From Candidatus Sumerlaeota bacterium (GTDB lineage: Bacteria > Sumerlaeota > Sumerlaeia > JADFCT01), in contig JADFCT010000037.1 in the NCBI GenBank assembly GCA_017161665.1, forward strand, positions 1 through 15,560: 15,560 bases of DNA, read 5' to 3'. Position 1 is the first letter of the stretch. Every line of letters starts with the position of its first letter. Shown here piece after piece: positions 8,401 to 15,262 of the stretch. The position numbers and the translations under genes were made by a program. Below the pieces are notes generated by a model. The model saw nothing but the letters and a program-made list of their open reading frames with translations, had not been told where the DNA came from and did not search any database.

Positions 8401-9353
8401 TTCAGATCATCAACGAGCATTCGTTCCCAAGCCAAAGCCCCCGTCCTCAGATCCAGTGACAGAATTCGATTCCCTTGGGTGATAATCACCCGTTCGTCAT
8501 TGGCAATCATCCGATGAACCACATATTCTAAATGTTCATTGATGTCCTCAAATCGCCAGACTTCTTCTCCCGAGCTGATGCGCTCGGCAACGAAGACTTC
8601 ATAGTCGTCCAGAAAACGACGAATAATGAAACCGCCGGCCATCAGCACATCAGAACTGAAGCCTTCGGAAACGTCCACTTCCTTGGACCACAGTTCCGCA
8701 CCTGTACGTATATTTACTGATTCCAACAGCCCTCGAACAGGCATAAAGAAATCCACCTCCGACCAGGAAAGAACCAGTTGATCCCGATAACGGGCCATCT
8801 GCAACCCTCCTGCATTTACCACATTTCGGGTCCAAATCTCTTCTCCCGTGGCAATATCCAAGGCGACAATCCGGTAGCCATATCCATTAAGAAGAAAGTC
8901 ATACTCCACGAAAGCGACCACATCCCTGGAGGCGCACAGCCATTCACCCATCAAGTCTTTGTCGGTTTGATATTGCCAAACCGGCACGGGAAATCGCCGG
9001 TCCTTTCCGGCCAGACGGATTTCTCTGAGTGTGTAACAGACCACACTCTCGTTTCCCTGTACAATCAGCCGATTGCCGGAAACGATGATCTGAGGAACAA
9101 TTCCTAATTCTTCTTCCAAAACAGTCAAAAAAGAAAAAGGCGGGTTGGGCGGGTCGTTCCAGTCCGCGGCGCCGGAACGTCCCGATCCGCCTCGGAAATA
9201 GGGCCACTCGGCAAAAGCCGTTGACGCGGTCAACAGAAGGCCCAGCAGCGTCCATAAGGACACTTTATGTGAAAAGGTCAAAGGCGAAGCGCTCCCATCA
9301 AAGGCGGCCTTCGGACTGGTTCGGCAATCAAAAGTTCGAAAAAAAATCTTCAT
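5451..9353 (-). CDS. Secreted multidomain metzincin-type zinc metalloprotease with PQQ propeller
   Basis: A 1300-residue exported protein. The signal peptide is unusually long: a 30-residue polar start, a hydrophobic core at 31-45 and a likely cleavage after AFA at 48. Residues about 50-440 form a PQQ-type beta-propeller, with repeated ALDIATGEEIW-like motifs near 164-174, 301-309 and 347-355. A CARDB-like Ig domain follows (about 450-565), then a linker strand domain (570-700). The protease domain (about 700-940) has the zinc motif HELGHNYGRRH at 852-862 with catalytic Glu853, an Asp864, several paired cysteines (795, 865, 880) and a Met-turn candidate DLMSY at 917-921. Two Ig/Fn3-like domains (1098-1196 and 1198-1288) end the chain; no sorting signal is visible. 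Divergent from the sialic acid operon. The substrate is unknown; a glycoprotein is a guess. Confidence 0.85.
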   Translation of the reverse strand: MKIFFRTFDCRTSPKAAFDGSASPLTFSHKVSLWTLLGLLLTASTAFAEWPYFRGGSGRSGAADWNDPPNPPFSFLTVLEEELGIVPQIIVSGNRLIVQGNESVVCYTLREIRLAGKDRRFPVPVWQYQTDKDLMGEWLCASRDVVAFVEYDFLLNGYGYRIVALDIATGEEIWTRNVVNAGGLQMARYRDQLVLSWSEVDFFMPVRGLLESVNIRTGAELWSKEVDVSEGFSSDVLMAGGFIIRRFLDDYEVFVAERISSGEEVWRFEDINEHLEYVVHRMIANDERVIITQGNRILSLDLRTGALAWERMLVDDLNCQQEPTDLATDGKYIVIMGLCGNQMQVVDFETGDPVWSEVFDDFSNFPTLAINGGKLFFTKGRLIQAPYETIMESLVMKDLATGETLTEIDTTIGMLHGSIAVSNQLVFLGGASVWTQQISVEVYETSPADTAIELISRPLCAGMVGGQLVFEYDILNSGPGPAQKAKIRVVTDPAQNTLITDGVSINGNNSFSVDLGDFGAESKKRVTLICRPLKADEHFTVNVSINSSVREINGDNNQAREEIPVFDSPATPLDLTISGVEITQGIQNLANEVPLIAGKKTLARLYVNTAGATVPGLEAKLHGTRNGEPLPMSPLSPFTECPVIPPNPNRANLTDSINFLLPEEWREGSLTLTFDLNANRKIPEEDYTNNTLERDIFFFSLPPICIKTYPVHTENSNGGSLKPSARVGDRIIAKALSLLPTARIRTFPQGGSLLEELHLWGWGPYEFDTNGDDDNFKVLNTLWWHDQTSDDPDSCDDANARTHYLGIVHKNTAGSYAGVGRRPGDQLVVKMFDDVSETNDPDFPLGGRILAHELGHNYGRRHVDCNDPAGTDGNYPFPACQFAPADPDGFYGTNLYDTEQINIIAPVDGSGTEGPGDLMSYASNRWPSSYTWNAMAVELAGQQQDLVVWPPPTPDAPSAQSGGVLHVNEERIYQRSDLRILSSDEIIMLSGYIADDETTGQIETVYRFAQNTVVPAQKLYTLWNRQGLALEADSLYSAELIDATSQTLALEAFEPGEVAESETGILLFGVTLPMVDGATALQIRRGEEILDRVVFSVTPPVVQITAPTQGAVIDSGQMTISWNGQDADGDDLEYLIQYSSDLGASWITLVANYQGDTITIDTNLLSGSEDACYIQVIASDGFNTASDQVGAFTIAPRPPVVTIHNPADGSVLRANRSFLAEGGAYDPEDGPLTGSSLRWFLNDDSEPVDQGEEAQFTRLPPGEHRLSLVGTDSDGQVTTATISLIVPAPPKPPHSLFLAY

Positions 9354-9360
9354 GAAGCAT

Positions 9361-9366
9361 TCCTCC
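9361..9366 (-). promoter_or_regulatory. Ribosome binding site of the metalloprotease
   Basis: GGAGGA on the minus strand sits 7 bases before the ATG at 9353. It supports that start despite the long N-terminal extension of the signal peptide; a GTG nearer the hydrophobic core has no such site. Confidence 0.75.
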
Positions 9367-9500
9367 AGAATGTTGAATCTGGAAAAATGTGCCTTCCCTG
9401 CAATACCCGGGTCAAGTATATTCCAGTCGTTTGTTTTCAGCGCTTCTTAGAGATTATGCATCTTGTCCATCATCAAGAACACAACCGCAGAGGGCTTCAC

Positions 9501-9531
9501 CGCATTCGGGGACGGCTCCTCGACGAATGCG
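9501..9531. repeat. Inverted repeat CGCATTCG / CGAATGCG
   Basis: CGCATTCG at 9501-9508 and its exact complement at 9524-9531 are separated by 15 bases. It lies about 60 bases upstream of the candidate nan promoter and could be a regulator binding site or a leader hairpin of the divergent protease transcript. There is no independent evidence for either. Confidence 0.4.
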
Positions 9532-9570
9532 TTCCCATCAGATTTGATAAATCCAGTCAGCGAATGATCC

Positions 9571-9598
9571 TTGACTTCAGACCGGCAGGGCCTATATG
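9571..9598 (+). promoter_or_regulatory. Candidate promoter of the nan operon
   Basis: TTGACT at 9571-9576 and TATATG at 9593-9598 are spaced 16 bases apart, about 63 bases before the GntR start. The -10 overlaps the palindrome at 9594-9608, which suits repression. Sigma70-type matches are 5 of 6 and 4 of 6. Confidence 0.45.
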
Positions 9599-9608
9599 TC
9601 TTACATAT
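9594..9608. promoter_or_regulatory. Candidate GntR operator, 6-3-6 palindrome
   Basis: ATATGT-CTT-ACATAT is a perfect inverted repeat with the GT-N3-AC core typical of FadR-subfamily GntR operators. An additional half-site ACATAA follows at 9611-9616. It overlaps the -10 of the candidate promoter just before the GntR gene, which suggests autorepression relieved by a pathway intermediate. Binding is inferred. Confidence 0.55.
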
Positions 9609-9660
9609 TTACATAACGTTGCGCTCGGGATCTAACAAGCCACGATGAGGTCACCCATTG

Positions 9661-10341
9661 ATGAATCTGGCCCCTATTGCATCACCCAGTCTGGCCGATG
9701 CCGCCGAAAAACACATCTTAGAGGCCATTCGACAGGGGGAACTGCGCCCGGGCGATATGCTGCCCGGAGAACAACAATTGGCGGATCAGCTGGGCATCAG
9801 CCGCCCGGTTGTCCGGGAAGCGCTGAGCCGTCTCAGGATGCTGGGCCTGCTCGTGTCCCGAAAACGCCGGGGAATGGAACTGGCCCATCCGGATCTCTTT
9901 GAGGGACTCGAACGGGTGATGGATCCAGTCTTTCTTGACGAAGAGACCATGCAGGAACTCTTTGAAATGCGACTGATCCTGGAAATGGGACTGGCCGATC
10001 TTCTCTTTCATCGAAAAACGGCACAGGATATGGAAGAACTGGAAGGCATTGTCGCCAAGGAAACCGCGGCGCGGGCGCCAGAGAAACGACGCGAATTTGA
10101 AATCGCATTTCACTCGAAGCTGTATCGAATGGCCAACAATCGGACACTGGCCCGATTTCAGGCCCTGTTGCGTCCCTTCTTTGAACGCGTCAAAGCTGCG
10201 GCATCGGGACAAAGCCCGGTGACCCATTCTGATTTGCTCAACATACTCAAACATGGAAATGCGGATACCTTTCGGGACGCCATGAGACGCCATCTGACTC
10301 CGCACTTCAATCGGATCCTGGGCGCCAAACCGAAAGCATGA
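9661..10341 (+). CDS. GntR family (FadR subfamily) transcriptional regulator of the sialic acid operon
   Basis: A DNA-binding repressor-type regulator, 226 residues from the ATG at 9661. The N-terminal winged helix-turn-helix (about 10-72) shows the GntR pattern: AIRQGELRPGDMLPGEQQLA (22-41), recognition region LGISRPVVREALSRL (44-58) and LGLLVSRKRRG (61-71). The C-terminal all-helical FCD effector domain (95-220) has the expected metal-ligand positions: His151 in EIAFHSKLYRMANN, His189 and His211. A TTG directly before the ATG (9658) is an alternative start; GAGG at 9647-9650 would serve both. As first gene of the cluster it probably senses sialic acid or a breakdown product, like NanR of E. 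coli, also a FadR-type GntR protein. The ligand is inferred from context only. Confidence 0.9.
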   Translation: MNLAPIASPSLADAAEKHILEAIRQGELRPGDMLPGEQQLADQLGISRPVVREALSRLRMLGLLVSRKRRGMELAHPDLFEGLERVMDPVFLDEETMQELFEMRLILEMGLADLLFHRKTAQDMEELEGIVAKETAARAPEKRREFEIAFHSKLYRMANNRTLARFQALLRPFFERVKAAASGQSPVTHSDLLNILKHGNADTFRDAMRRHLTPHFNRILGAKPKA

Positions 10342-10385
10342 TCTTACGCGTGATGATTCAACCGCGCCATTGAGGAGACAATGCG

Positions 10386-11303
10386 ATGACACAACACCTG
10401 ACAGGGCTGATCGCCGCCACTTACACGCCATTGGACGCGCAAGGGGAACTGAACCTTGCGCGAATCCAACCCATGGTGGACCAGATTCTCTCCGAAGGAG
10501 TTGGCGGACTGTATGTCTGCGGCAGCACCGGCGAGGGGATGTCGCTGACAGGAGACGAGCGACGGGCGATCGCCCAGGGATTTGTCGAAGCCGCCGCCGG
10601 ACGGGTTCCGGTTATTATCCAGGTGGGACACAACAGTGTCCGTGAAGCCGCGGAACTGGCGGCTCACGCGGCGACCATCGGCGCGGATGTAATCTCAGCG
10701 ACGGCGCCTTCGTATTTCAAGGTGTCCTCCGTGGATCTTCTCGTTTCCTGTATGGCCGAAATAGCGGCCGCCGCTCCGAAACGGCCCTTTTACTATTATC
10801 ATATCCCGGCCTTGACCGGAGCATCGCTGGATATGGTGGACTTTCTCAGTCTGGCGGGGGAGCGGATTCCCAATCTGGCCGGCCTTAAATACACCAGTCC
10901 CACGGTTTACGAATACCAGGCCTGTCTGGAATTTGAGAACCGACGATTCGACATTCTCTGGGGATGTGATGAGATGCTGCTTTCGGCCCTGGCCGTCGGC
11001 GCCCGGGGAGCGGTGGGCAGCACGTATAATATCGCCGCGCCGCTTTATCAAAAGATCATCGACTGTTTCCAAACCGGCGACTGGACACAGGCAAGTCAGA
11101 TCCAGAGCCTGGCAGGCGCCATGATTCGTGTCATTGGCCGATGGCCGTTTCATCCCGCCATGAAAGGCATTCTGAAAATGCTGGGGCAGGATTGTGGAAA
11201 CTGTCGTCTTCCACAACCGCGCCTCTCCGAAGATGCCCTTCATGAATTACGCCAGCGCCTTGAGGAAATCGGCTTCTTCAACTGGGCGCGCCCTCAGGGC
11301 TAG
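10386..11303 (+). CDS. nanA: N-acetylneuraminate lyase
   Basis: It splits N-acetylneuraminate into N-acetylmannosamine and pyruvate, the first cytoplasmic step of sialic acid catabolism. The 305 residues form one DapA-superfamily (beta/alpha)8 barrel. Visible active-site elements: GSTGEG at 46-51 (pyruvate carboxylate binding, Ser47-Thr48), YYYHIPALTG at 136-145 with catalytic Tyr138, Schiff-base Lys168 in GLKYTS, and GCDE at 193-196, the acidic pair that binds the sugar hydroxyls in lyases rather than in dihydrodipicolinate synthase. The start has GAGGAG at 10372-10377, 8 bases upstream. It follows the regulator by 44 bases and precedes the mutarotase-transporter gene by 36. The pathway context and YYYHIP motif make lyase much more likely than dapA or another aldolase. 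Confidence 0.94.
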   Translation: MTQHLTGLIAATYTPLDAQGELNLARIQPMVDQILSEGVGGLYVCGSTGEGMSLTGDERRAIAQGFVEAAAGRVPVIIQVGHNSVREAAELAAHAATIGADVISATAPSYFKVSSVDLLVSCMAEIAAAAPKRPFYYYHIPALTGASLDMVDFLSLAGERIPNLAGLKYTSPTVYEYQACLEFENRRFDILWGCDEMLLSALAVGARGAVGSTYNIAAPLYQKIIDCFQTGDWTQASQIQSLAGAMIRVIGRWPFHPAMKGILKMLGQDCGNCRLPQPRLSEDALHELRQRLEEIGFFNWARPQG

Positions 11304-11339
11304 CCCCCACTCCCCCACCCCATCCAAAGAGGTTTCATC

Positions 11340-14072
11340 ATGCGCTTTGTAATTGTCATCTGTCTCCTGATGTCTTTAGCCGGATCGGCATTGGGCGCGA
11401 CAAACGCCGATGGGACTCGGCAGCGTCTGGACTGGCAGCAATTGCCCGATCTGCCGGATGAACTGGGCGTCGCCGGCCCGCTGGTGGGCGTTCACAACGA
11501 CGTTTTAATTGTGGCTGGCGGCGCGAATTTTCCTGAACCCTATTGGGAAAACGAGAAGGTCTGGCTCGACAGAGTATGGGCATTGGAACAGACCGGCGCC
11601 AGCGATCAATGGCGCCAGGCCGATCCCCTCGACCACCCCATCGCTTATGCCGCCTGCGTCAGTCTGCCACAGGGGATTGTCTGCATGGGTGGCTCGGACG
11701 GCCAACGCGCATTGGATGCCTGTTTTCTGATGACTTGGGAGCCGGAGACACAACAAGTCCATCGGCTGGCCCTGCCCGATCTCCCCCAGCCCTGCGTCTA
11801 TGGCTCGGCGGCGGCCATTGGCCAGACGATTTATCTGGCGGGTGGTCAAAGCGATATGCCGTTGGACTCGGCGATGACAAATTTCTGGAAGTTGGACTTG
11901 TCGAAGCGTGACGATCCCAATGCATCCTTGGCTTGGGAGGTCTTGCCCCCATGGCCCGGGCCATCACGCGCCTTTAATCTGACAGTGGCTCAGCACAACG
12001 GCTTCGACGACTGCATTTATGTGATCAGCGGCCGACGGTCTTCGGCTCCCGGGAAAGTCGAAAAAACTGTGGGCCATGCGGTGACAGACCACATATTCGC
12101 CCTCGAAGACGTCTATGAGTTCAATCCCGCTCGATATGATTCAAAGGCGTTTAATGCAACGAAGGTCATCTACGAGGGAAAGGGCCGATATGCTGAACCC
12201 TGGCGACGGCGGGCGAATACGCCGCAATGCGTCATGGCCGGCAGTGGCATGGGCATTGGGCAGTCACACATTTTCGTTTTGAGCGGCAGTGATGGCTCGC
12301 TGATGGCCCAAGCGGATGAGCTCCGGACGAATCATCCCGGTTTCCCCCGTCGGACTTTGGCCTACCACACCATTACCGACACGTGGATTGCCGCCGGGGA
12401 ATCGCCCGCCAACCACGTCACAACTCCTGCCGTAAAATGGGGCGATAAAATCATCGTCGCCTCCGGAGAAATCAAGCCCCGCATTCGAAGCCGCCAGGTG
12501 TGGGCCATCTCAACCGTATCGGAGCGCCGTCCCTTCGGCGCCGCCAACTACAGCGTTCTGGCCGGATACCTCTTGGCCATGCTTGGAATTGGGGCATACT
12601 TCGCGCGAAAAAACAAAAACACGGACGACTACTTTCGCGGAGGGCAAAAGGTCCTCTGGTGGGCTGCCGGCTGCTCGATCTTCGCGACCATGCTCAGTTC
12701 GATCACCTACATGGCCATTCCCGCCAAGGCCTTTGCTCAGGACTGGGTGTATCTGCTGGGGAATCTGATGATCCTGGCTGCGGCGCCGGTGGCCGTTTAC
12801 CTGGCCCTTCCCTTTTTCCGCCAGATTGACGCGACCAGCGCCTATGAATATCTCCAAATGCGCTTCAACACTCCGGTGCGGATTATCGCCAGCGCCATCT
12901 TCACCGTCTTTCAGATTTTCCGCATGGGCATCGTCCTGTCCCTGGCCGCGCTGGCCCTGTCCACCATCATGGACTTTGAGGGATGGGTCCAGGGAACCCG
13001 ACTGGCCAGTCTGCCCAACGCGAATGCCATCATCTGCGTATTGATTATGGGCGGGTTGAGCATCGTTTACTGCACCATGGGCGGCGTGGAAGCGGTTATC
13101 TGGACGGACACGATCCAGACCTTTGTTCTCTTGTGTGGCGCGCTGTTATGCCTCGGGCTGATGATCGCCGGCATTGACGGTGGCCTGGGATCGTTCATGG
13201 AGACAGCCGCGGCCGATGGGAAGTTCCACATGGTCAATCTCCATTGGGATCCCACCAACGCCTCCCTCGCCCTCTGGGTTGTGATCCTTGGGAGCATCGG
13301 ACAGAACATATCGTCCTACTCAGCGGACCAGGCCGTCGTTCAGCGCTATTTAACCACCCCCAGCATTCAACGGGCCGCGTCCTCGATTTGGACCGCCGCG
13401 GTGATGGCCATTCCCGCGTCGCTGCTCTTCTTCAGTCTCGGCGCCGGACTCTATGTGTTCTACAAAAGCCACCCAGAAAAACTCGATCCCACTTTCATGA
13501 CCGATCAGATTTTTCCCTTGTTCATCGCCCGCGAGACGCCAGCGGGGATTGCAGGGCTGATCGTGGCAGGTGTCTTCGCCGCCGCTCAATCCACCATATC
13601 CACCAGCATGAACTCATCGGCGACAGCCGTCATTACGGACTTCATTCGGCCCTTTCTGCCCAGACGATCCGAACAGAGCTATCTGCGTTGGGCCCGTCTG
13701 TTGACGTTCCTGCTCGGAACAGCCGGCACGCTGCTGGGATTGTTGTTCGTCAATCCCAACACCCGCTCCCTCTTTGATGAATTTCTGTGGATCATTGGCA
13801 TGTTCATGGGAGTGCTCGGCGGTCTCTTTTTGCTGGGAATCCTCACCCGTCGCGCCAACGGAATCGGCGGCATTGCCGGCGCGCTCTGCGGCACGCTGGC
13901 GACGGTCCTGCTGAAAACCAGCACGGGAGTCAACGGATACCTCTTTGCCGCCGTTGGCATTGTCGTTTGTTTTGTAGTTGGATACCTTGTCAGCCTGCTG
14001 TTCCCCAATAACAAGACCATCGACGGATTGACGATCTACACGCTCACACGAGACGAGGAGCCAGCCCGGTGA
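11340..14072 (+). CDS. NanM-like kelch mutarotase fused to sodium:solute symporter (sialic acid uptake)
   Basis: A 910-residue fusion. A signal peptide (1-19, cleavage near ALGA) exports residues 20-395, a six-bladed kelch propeller whose blade turns are visible at VAGGANFPEPYW (58-69), MGGSDGQ (116-122), AGGQSD (167-172), ISGRRS (229-234), LSGSDGS (314-320) and ASGEIKPRIRS (374-384). The first and last match N-acetylneuraminate epimerase (NanM/YjhT), which interconverts sialic acid anomers. From about 402 come roughly 13 membrane helices of an SSS-family sodium symporter, with GGVEAVIWTDTIQ (581-593), SADQAVVQRYL (661-671) and STISTSMNSSATAV (751-764), the last being the usual Na2-site helix region. 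The start has AAAGAGG 7 bases upstream. The fusion puts mutarotation at the mouth of the transporter. Its stop overlaps the next gene by 4 bases. Confidence 0.92.
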   Translation: MRFVIVICLLMSLAGSALGATNADGTRQRLDWQQLPDLPDELGVAGPLVGVHNDVLIVAGGANFPEPYWENEKVWLDRVWALEQTGASDQWRQADPLDHPIAYAACVSLPQGIVCMGGSDGQRALDACFLMTWEPETQQVHRLALPDLPQPCVYGSAAAIGQTIYLAGGQSDMPLDSAMTNFWKLDLSKRDDPNASLAWEVLPPWPGPSRAFNLTVAQHNGFDDCIYVISGRRSSAPGKVEKTVGHAVTDHIFALEDVYEFNPARYDSKAFNATKVIYEGKGRYAEPWRRRANTPQCVMAGSGMGIGQSHIFVLSGSDGSLMAQADELRTNHPGFPRRTLAYHTITDTWIAAGESPANHVTTPAVKWGDKIIVASGEIKPRIRSRQVWAISTVSERRPFGAANYSVLAGYLLAMLGIGAYFARKNKNTDDYFRGGQKVLWWAAGCSIFATMLSSITYMAIPAKAFAQDWVYLLGNLMILAAAPVAVYLALPFFRQIDATSAYEYLQMRFNTPVRIIASAIFTVFQIFRMGIVLSLAALALSTIMDFEGWVQGTRLASLPNANAIICVLIMGGLSIVYCTMGGVEAVIWTDTIQTFVLLCGALLCLGLMIAGIDGGLGSFMETAAADGKFHMVNLHWDPTNASLALWVVILGSIGQNISSYSADQAVVQRYLTTPSIQRAASSIWTAAVMAIPASLLFFSLGAGLYVFYKSHPEKLDPTFMTDQIFPLFIARETPAGIAGLIVAGVFAAAQSTISTSMNSSATAVITDFIRPFLPRRSEQSYLRWARLLTFLLGTAGTLLGLLFVNPNTRSLFDEFLWIIGMFMGVLGGLFLLGILTRRANGIGGIAGALCGTLATVLLKTSTGVNGYLFAAVGIVVCFVVGYLVSLLFPNNKTIDGLTIYTLTRDEEPAR
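14055..14060 (+). promoter_or_regulatory. Ribosome binding site deciding the GTG start of the epimerase
   Basis: GAGGAG lies 8 bases before the GTG at 14069, inside the 3' end of the transporter gene. It supports the unusual start and translational coupling. Confidence 0.65.
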
Positions 14073-15262
14073 ATTCCGAACACATCCAGAGTCTGATCCG
14101 AACCTATCGAGACGGCCTGCTCGCTGACACCCTGCCCTTCTGGTTTCCACGCTGCGTGGACGAAGAATATGGCGGCTACCTCGTGGCGAGAGACCGCGAT
14201 GGGTCTCTCCTTGACGACGACAAGGGCGTCTGGCAACAGGGAAGAGCCGCCTGGCTGCTGGGCAAGCTGTATAACACGGTCGAACGTCGCCCCCAATGGC
14301 TGGACTGGGCGCGCCAGGGCATCGAATTCATCGACCGCTACGGATTCGACCCGGAAGACGGCCGGATGTGGTTTCACCTCACCCGCGACGGTCAGCCCAT
14401 TCGCAAACGTCGATACGCTTTTAGCGAAGCCTTCGCGAGTATCGCCTATGGCGAATATGCCCAAGCGACCGGCAGCGAGGCATATGCAGAAAAGGCCCGT
14501 CGCGCCTTTCGGCGATTCGTCGATCATAATCTCAATCCCCAAGGTGTCCAACCCAAATACACAAACACCCGTCCAATGAAGTCCATCGGATTCCCAATGA
14601 TCACCATCGCTGTCTGTCAGGAATTGCGCGAGTCAATCGATTTGCCTGACGCCAATGACTGGATCGATCGAAGCATTAAGGCAATTCGCCGGGATTTCCT
14701 GAAACCGGATCTGGAATGCGTGATGGAGACGGTTGGACTAAATGGAGAGGTTATTGATCATTTCGACGGACGAACCCTCAACCCCGGCCATTCGATTGAA
14801 GGCGCCTGGTTCATTATGCATGAGGGGCGCCGGCGCGGCGATAGGGACCTCGTTGCCATGGGCTGCCAGATGCTCGATTGGATGTGGCGCCGGGGCTGGG
14901 ACGAGGAATACGGAGGCATCCTGTATTTCCGGGATCTGTATGGCAAACCCGTTCAAGAATATTGGCAGGATATGAAGTTCTGGTGGCCCCACAACGAAAC
15001 CATCATTGCCACACTATCAGCCTATCTGCTGACGGGAGACGACAAATACGCCCAATGGCATCAACAGATCCATGACTGGTCTTTTGACCATTTTCCTGAC
15101 AGGGAACATGGCGAATGGTTCGGCTATCTCCATCGCGACGGCCGGTTGTCCGTTACGATCAAAGGAAATCTCTGGAAAGGGCCCTTCCACCTGCCAAGAA
15201 TGCAATTGACCTGTTGGCGAATGCTTCAGGACTGGACACCTCCCCCACCGCCAACCCACTGA
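14069..15262 (+). CDS. N-acylglucosamine 2-epimerase (AGE family)
   Basis: It interconverts N-acetylmannosamine and N-acetylglucosamine, feeding the lyase product into amino-sugar metabolism without prior phosphorylation. The 397 residues match the AGE (alpha/alpha)6 barrel length. Key conserved residues are visible: GVWQQGRAAW (53-62), NPGHSIEGAW (238-247) with His241, WWPHNE (305-310) with His308, and KGPFHLPR (370-377) with His374; His241 and His374 correspond to the catalytic pair reported for bacterial AGEs. The start is a GTG overlapping the transporter stop (GTGA), with GAGGAG at 14055-14060, so translation is coupled. The tail is a run of prolines. This family also includes cellobiose and mannose epimerases; the operon strongly favours the ManNAc/GlcNAc reaction, named nanE in some Bacteroides annotations. 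Confidence 0.92.
   Translation: MNSEHIQSLIRTYRDGLLADTLPFWFPRCVDEEYGGYLVARDRDGSLLDDDKGVWQQGRAAWLLGKLYNTVERRPQWLDWARQGIEFIDRYGFDPEDGRMWFHLTRDGQPIRKRRYAFSEAFASIAYGEYAQATGSEAYAEKARRAFRRFVDHNLNPQGVQPKYTNTRPMKSIGFPMITIAVCQELRESIDLPDANDWIDRSIKAIRRDFLKPDLECVMETVGLNGEVIDHFDGRTLNPGHSIEGAWFIMHEGRRRGDRDLVAMGCQMLDWMWRRGWDEEYGGILYFRDLYGKPVQEYWQDMKFWWPHNETIIATLSAYLLTGDDKYAQWHQQIHDWSFDHFPDREHGEWFGYLHRDGRLSVTIKGNLWKGPFHLPRMQLTCWRMLQDWTPPPPPTH

Larger units (their letters stand above)
9354..9660. other. Divergent regulatory region between protease and nan operon
   Basis: These 307 bases carry no convincing gene; an 82-codon open frame at 9387-9635 has no ribosome binding site and an unprotein-like composition. 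The region holds the protease ribosome binding site, a possible minus-strand -10 (TATACT, complement of 9415-9420) without a good -35, an 8-bp inverted repeat at 9501-9531, and the candidate promoter and operator of the nan operon at 9571-9608. Confidence 0.7.

Noticed and set aside
9387..9635. 82-codon plus-strand open frame in the divergent regulatory region
   Set aside because: No ribosome binding site, cysteine- and histidine-rich random-looking translation, and it overlaps the candidate promoter and operator.
9718..10431. 237-codon minus-strand frame antisense to the GntR gene
   Set aside because: The plus strand encodes a clear GntR/FCD protein; the antisense frame is a codon-bias shadow without domain motifs.
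10386..11303. dapA (4-hydroxy-tetrahydrodipicolinate synthase) as identity of the lyase gene
   Set aside because: The YYYHIP and GCDE motifs and the mutarotase-symporter and AGE neighbours fit N-acetylneuraminate lyase.
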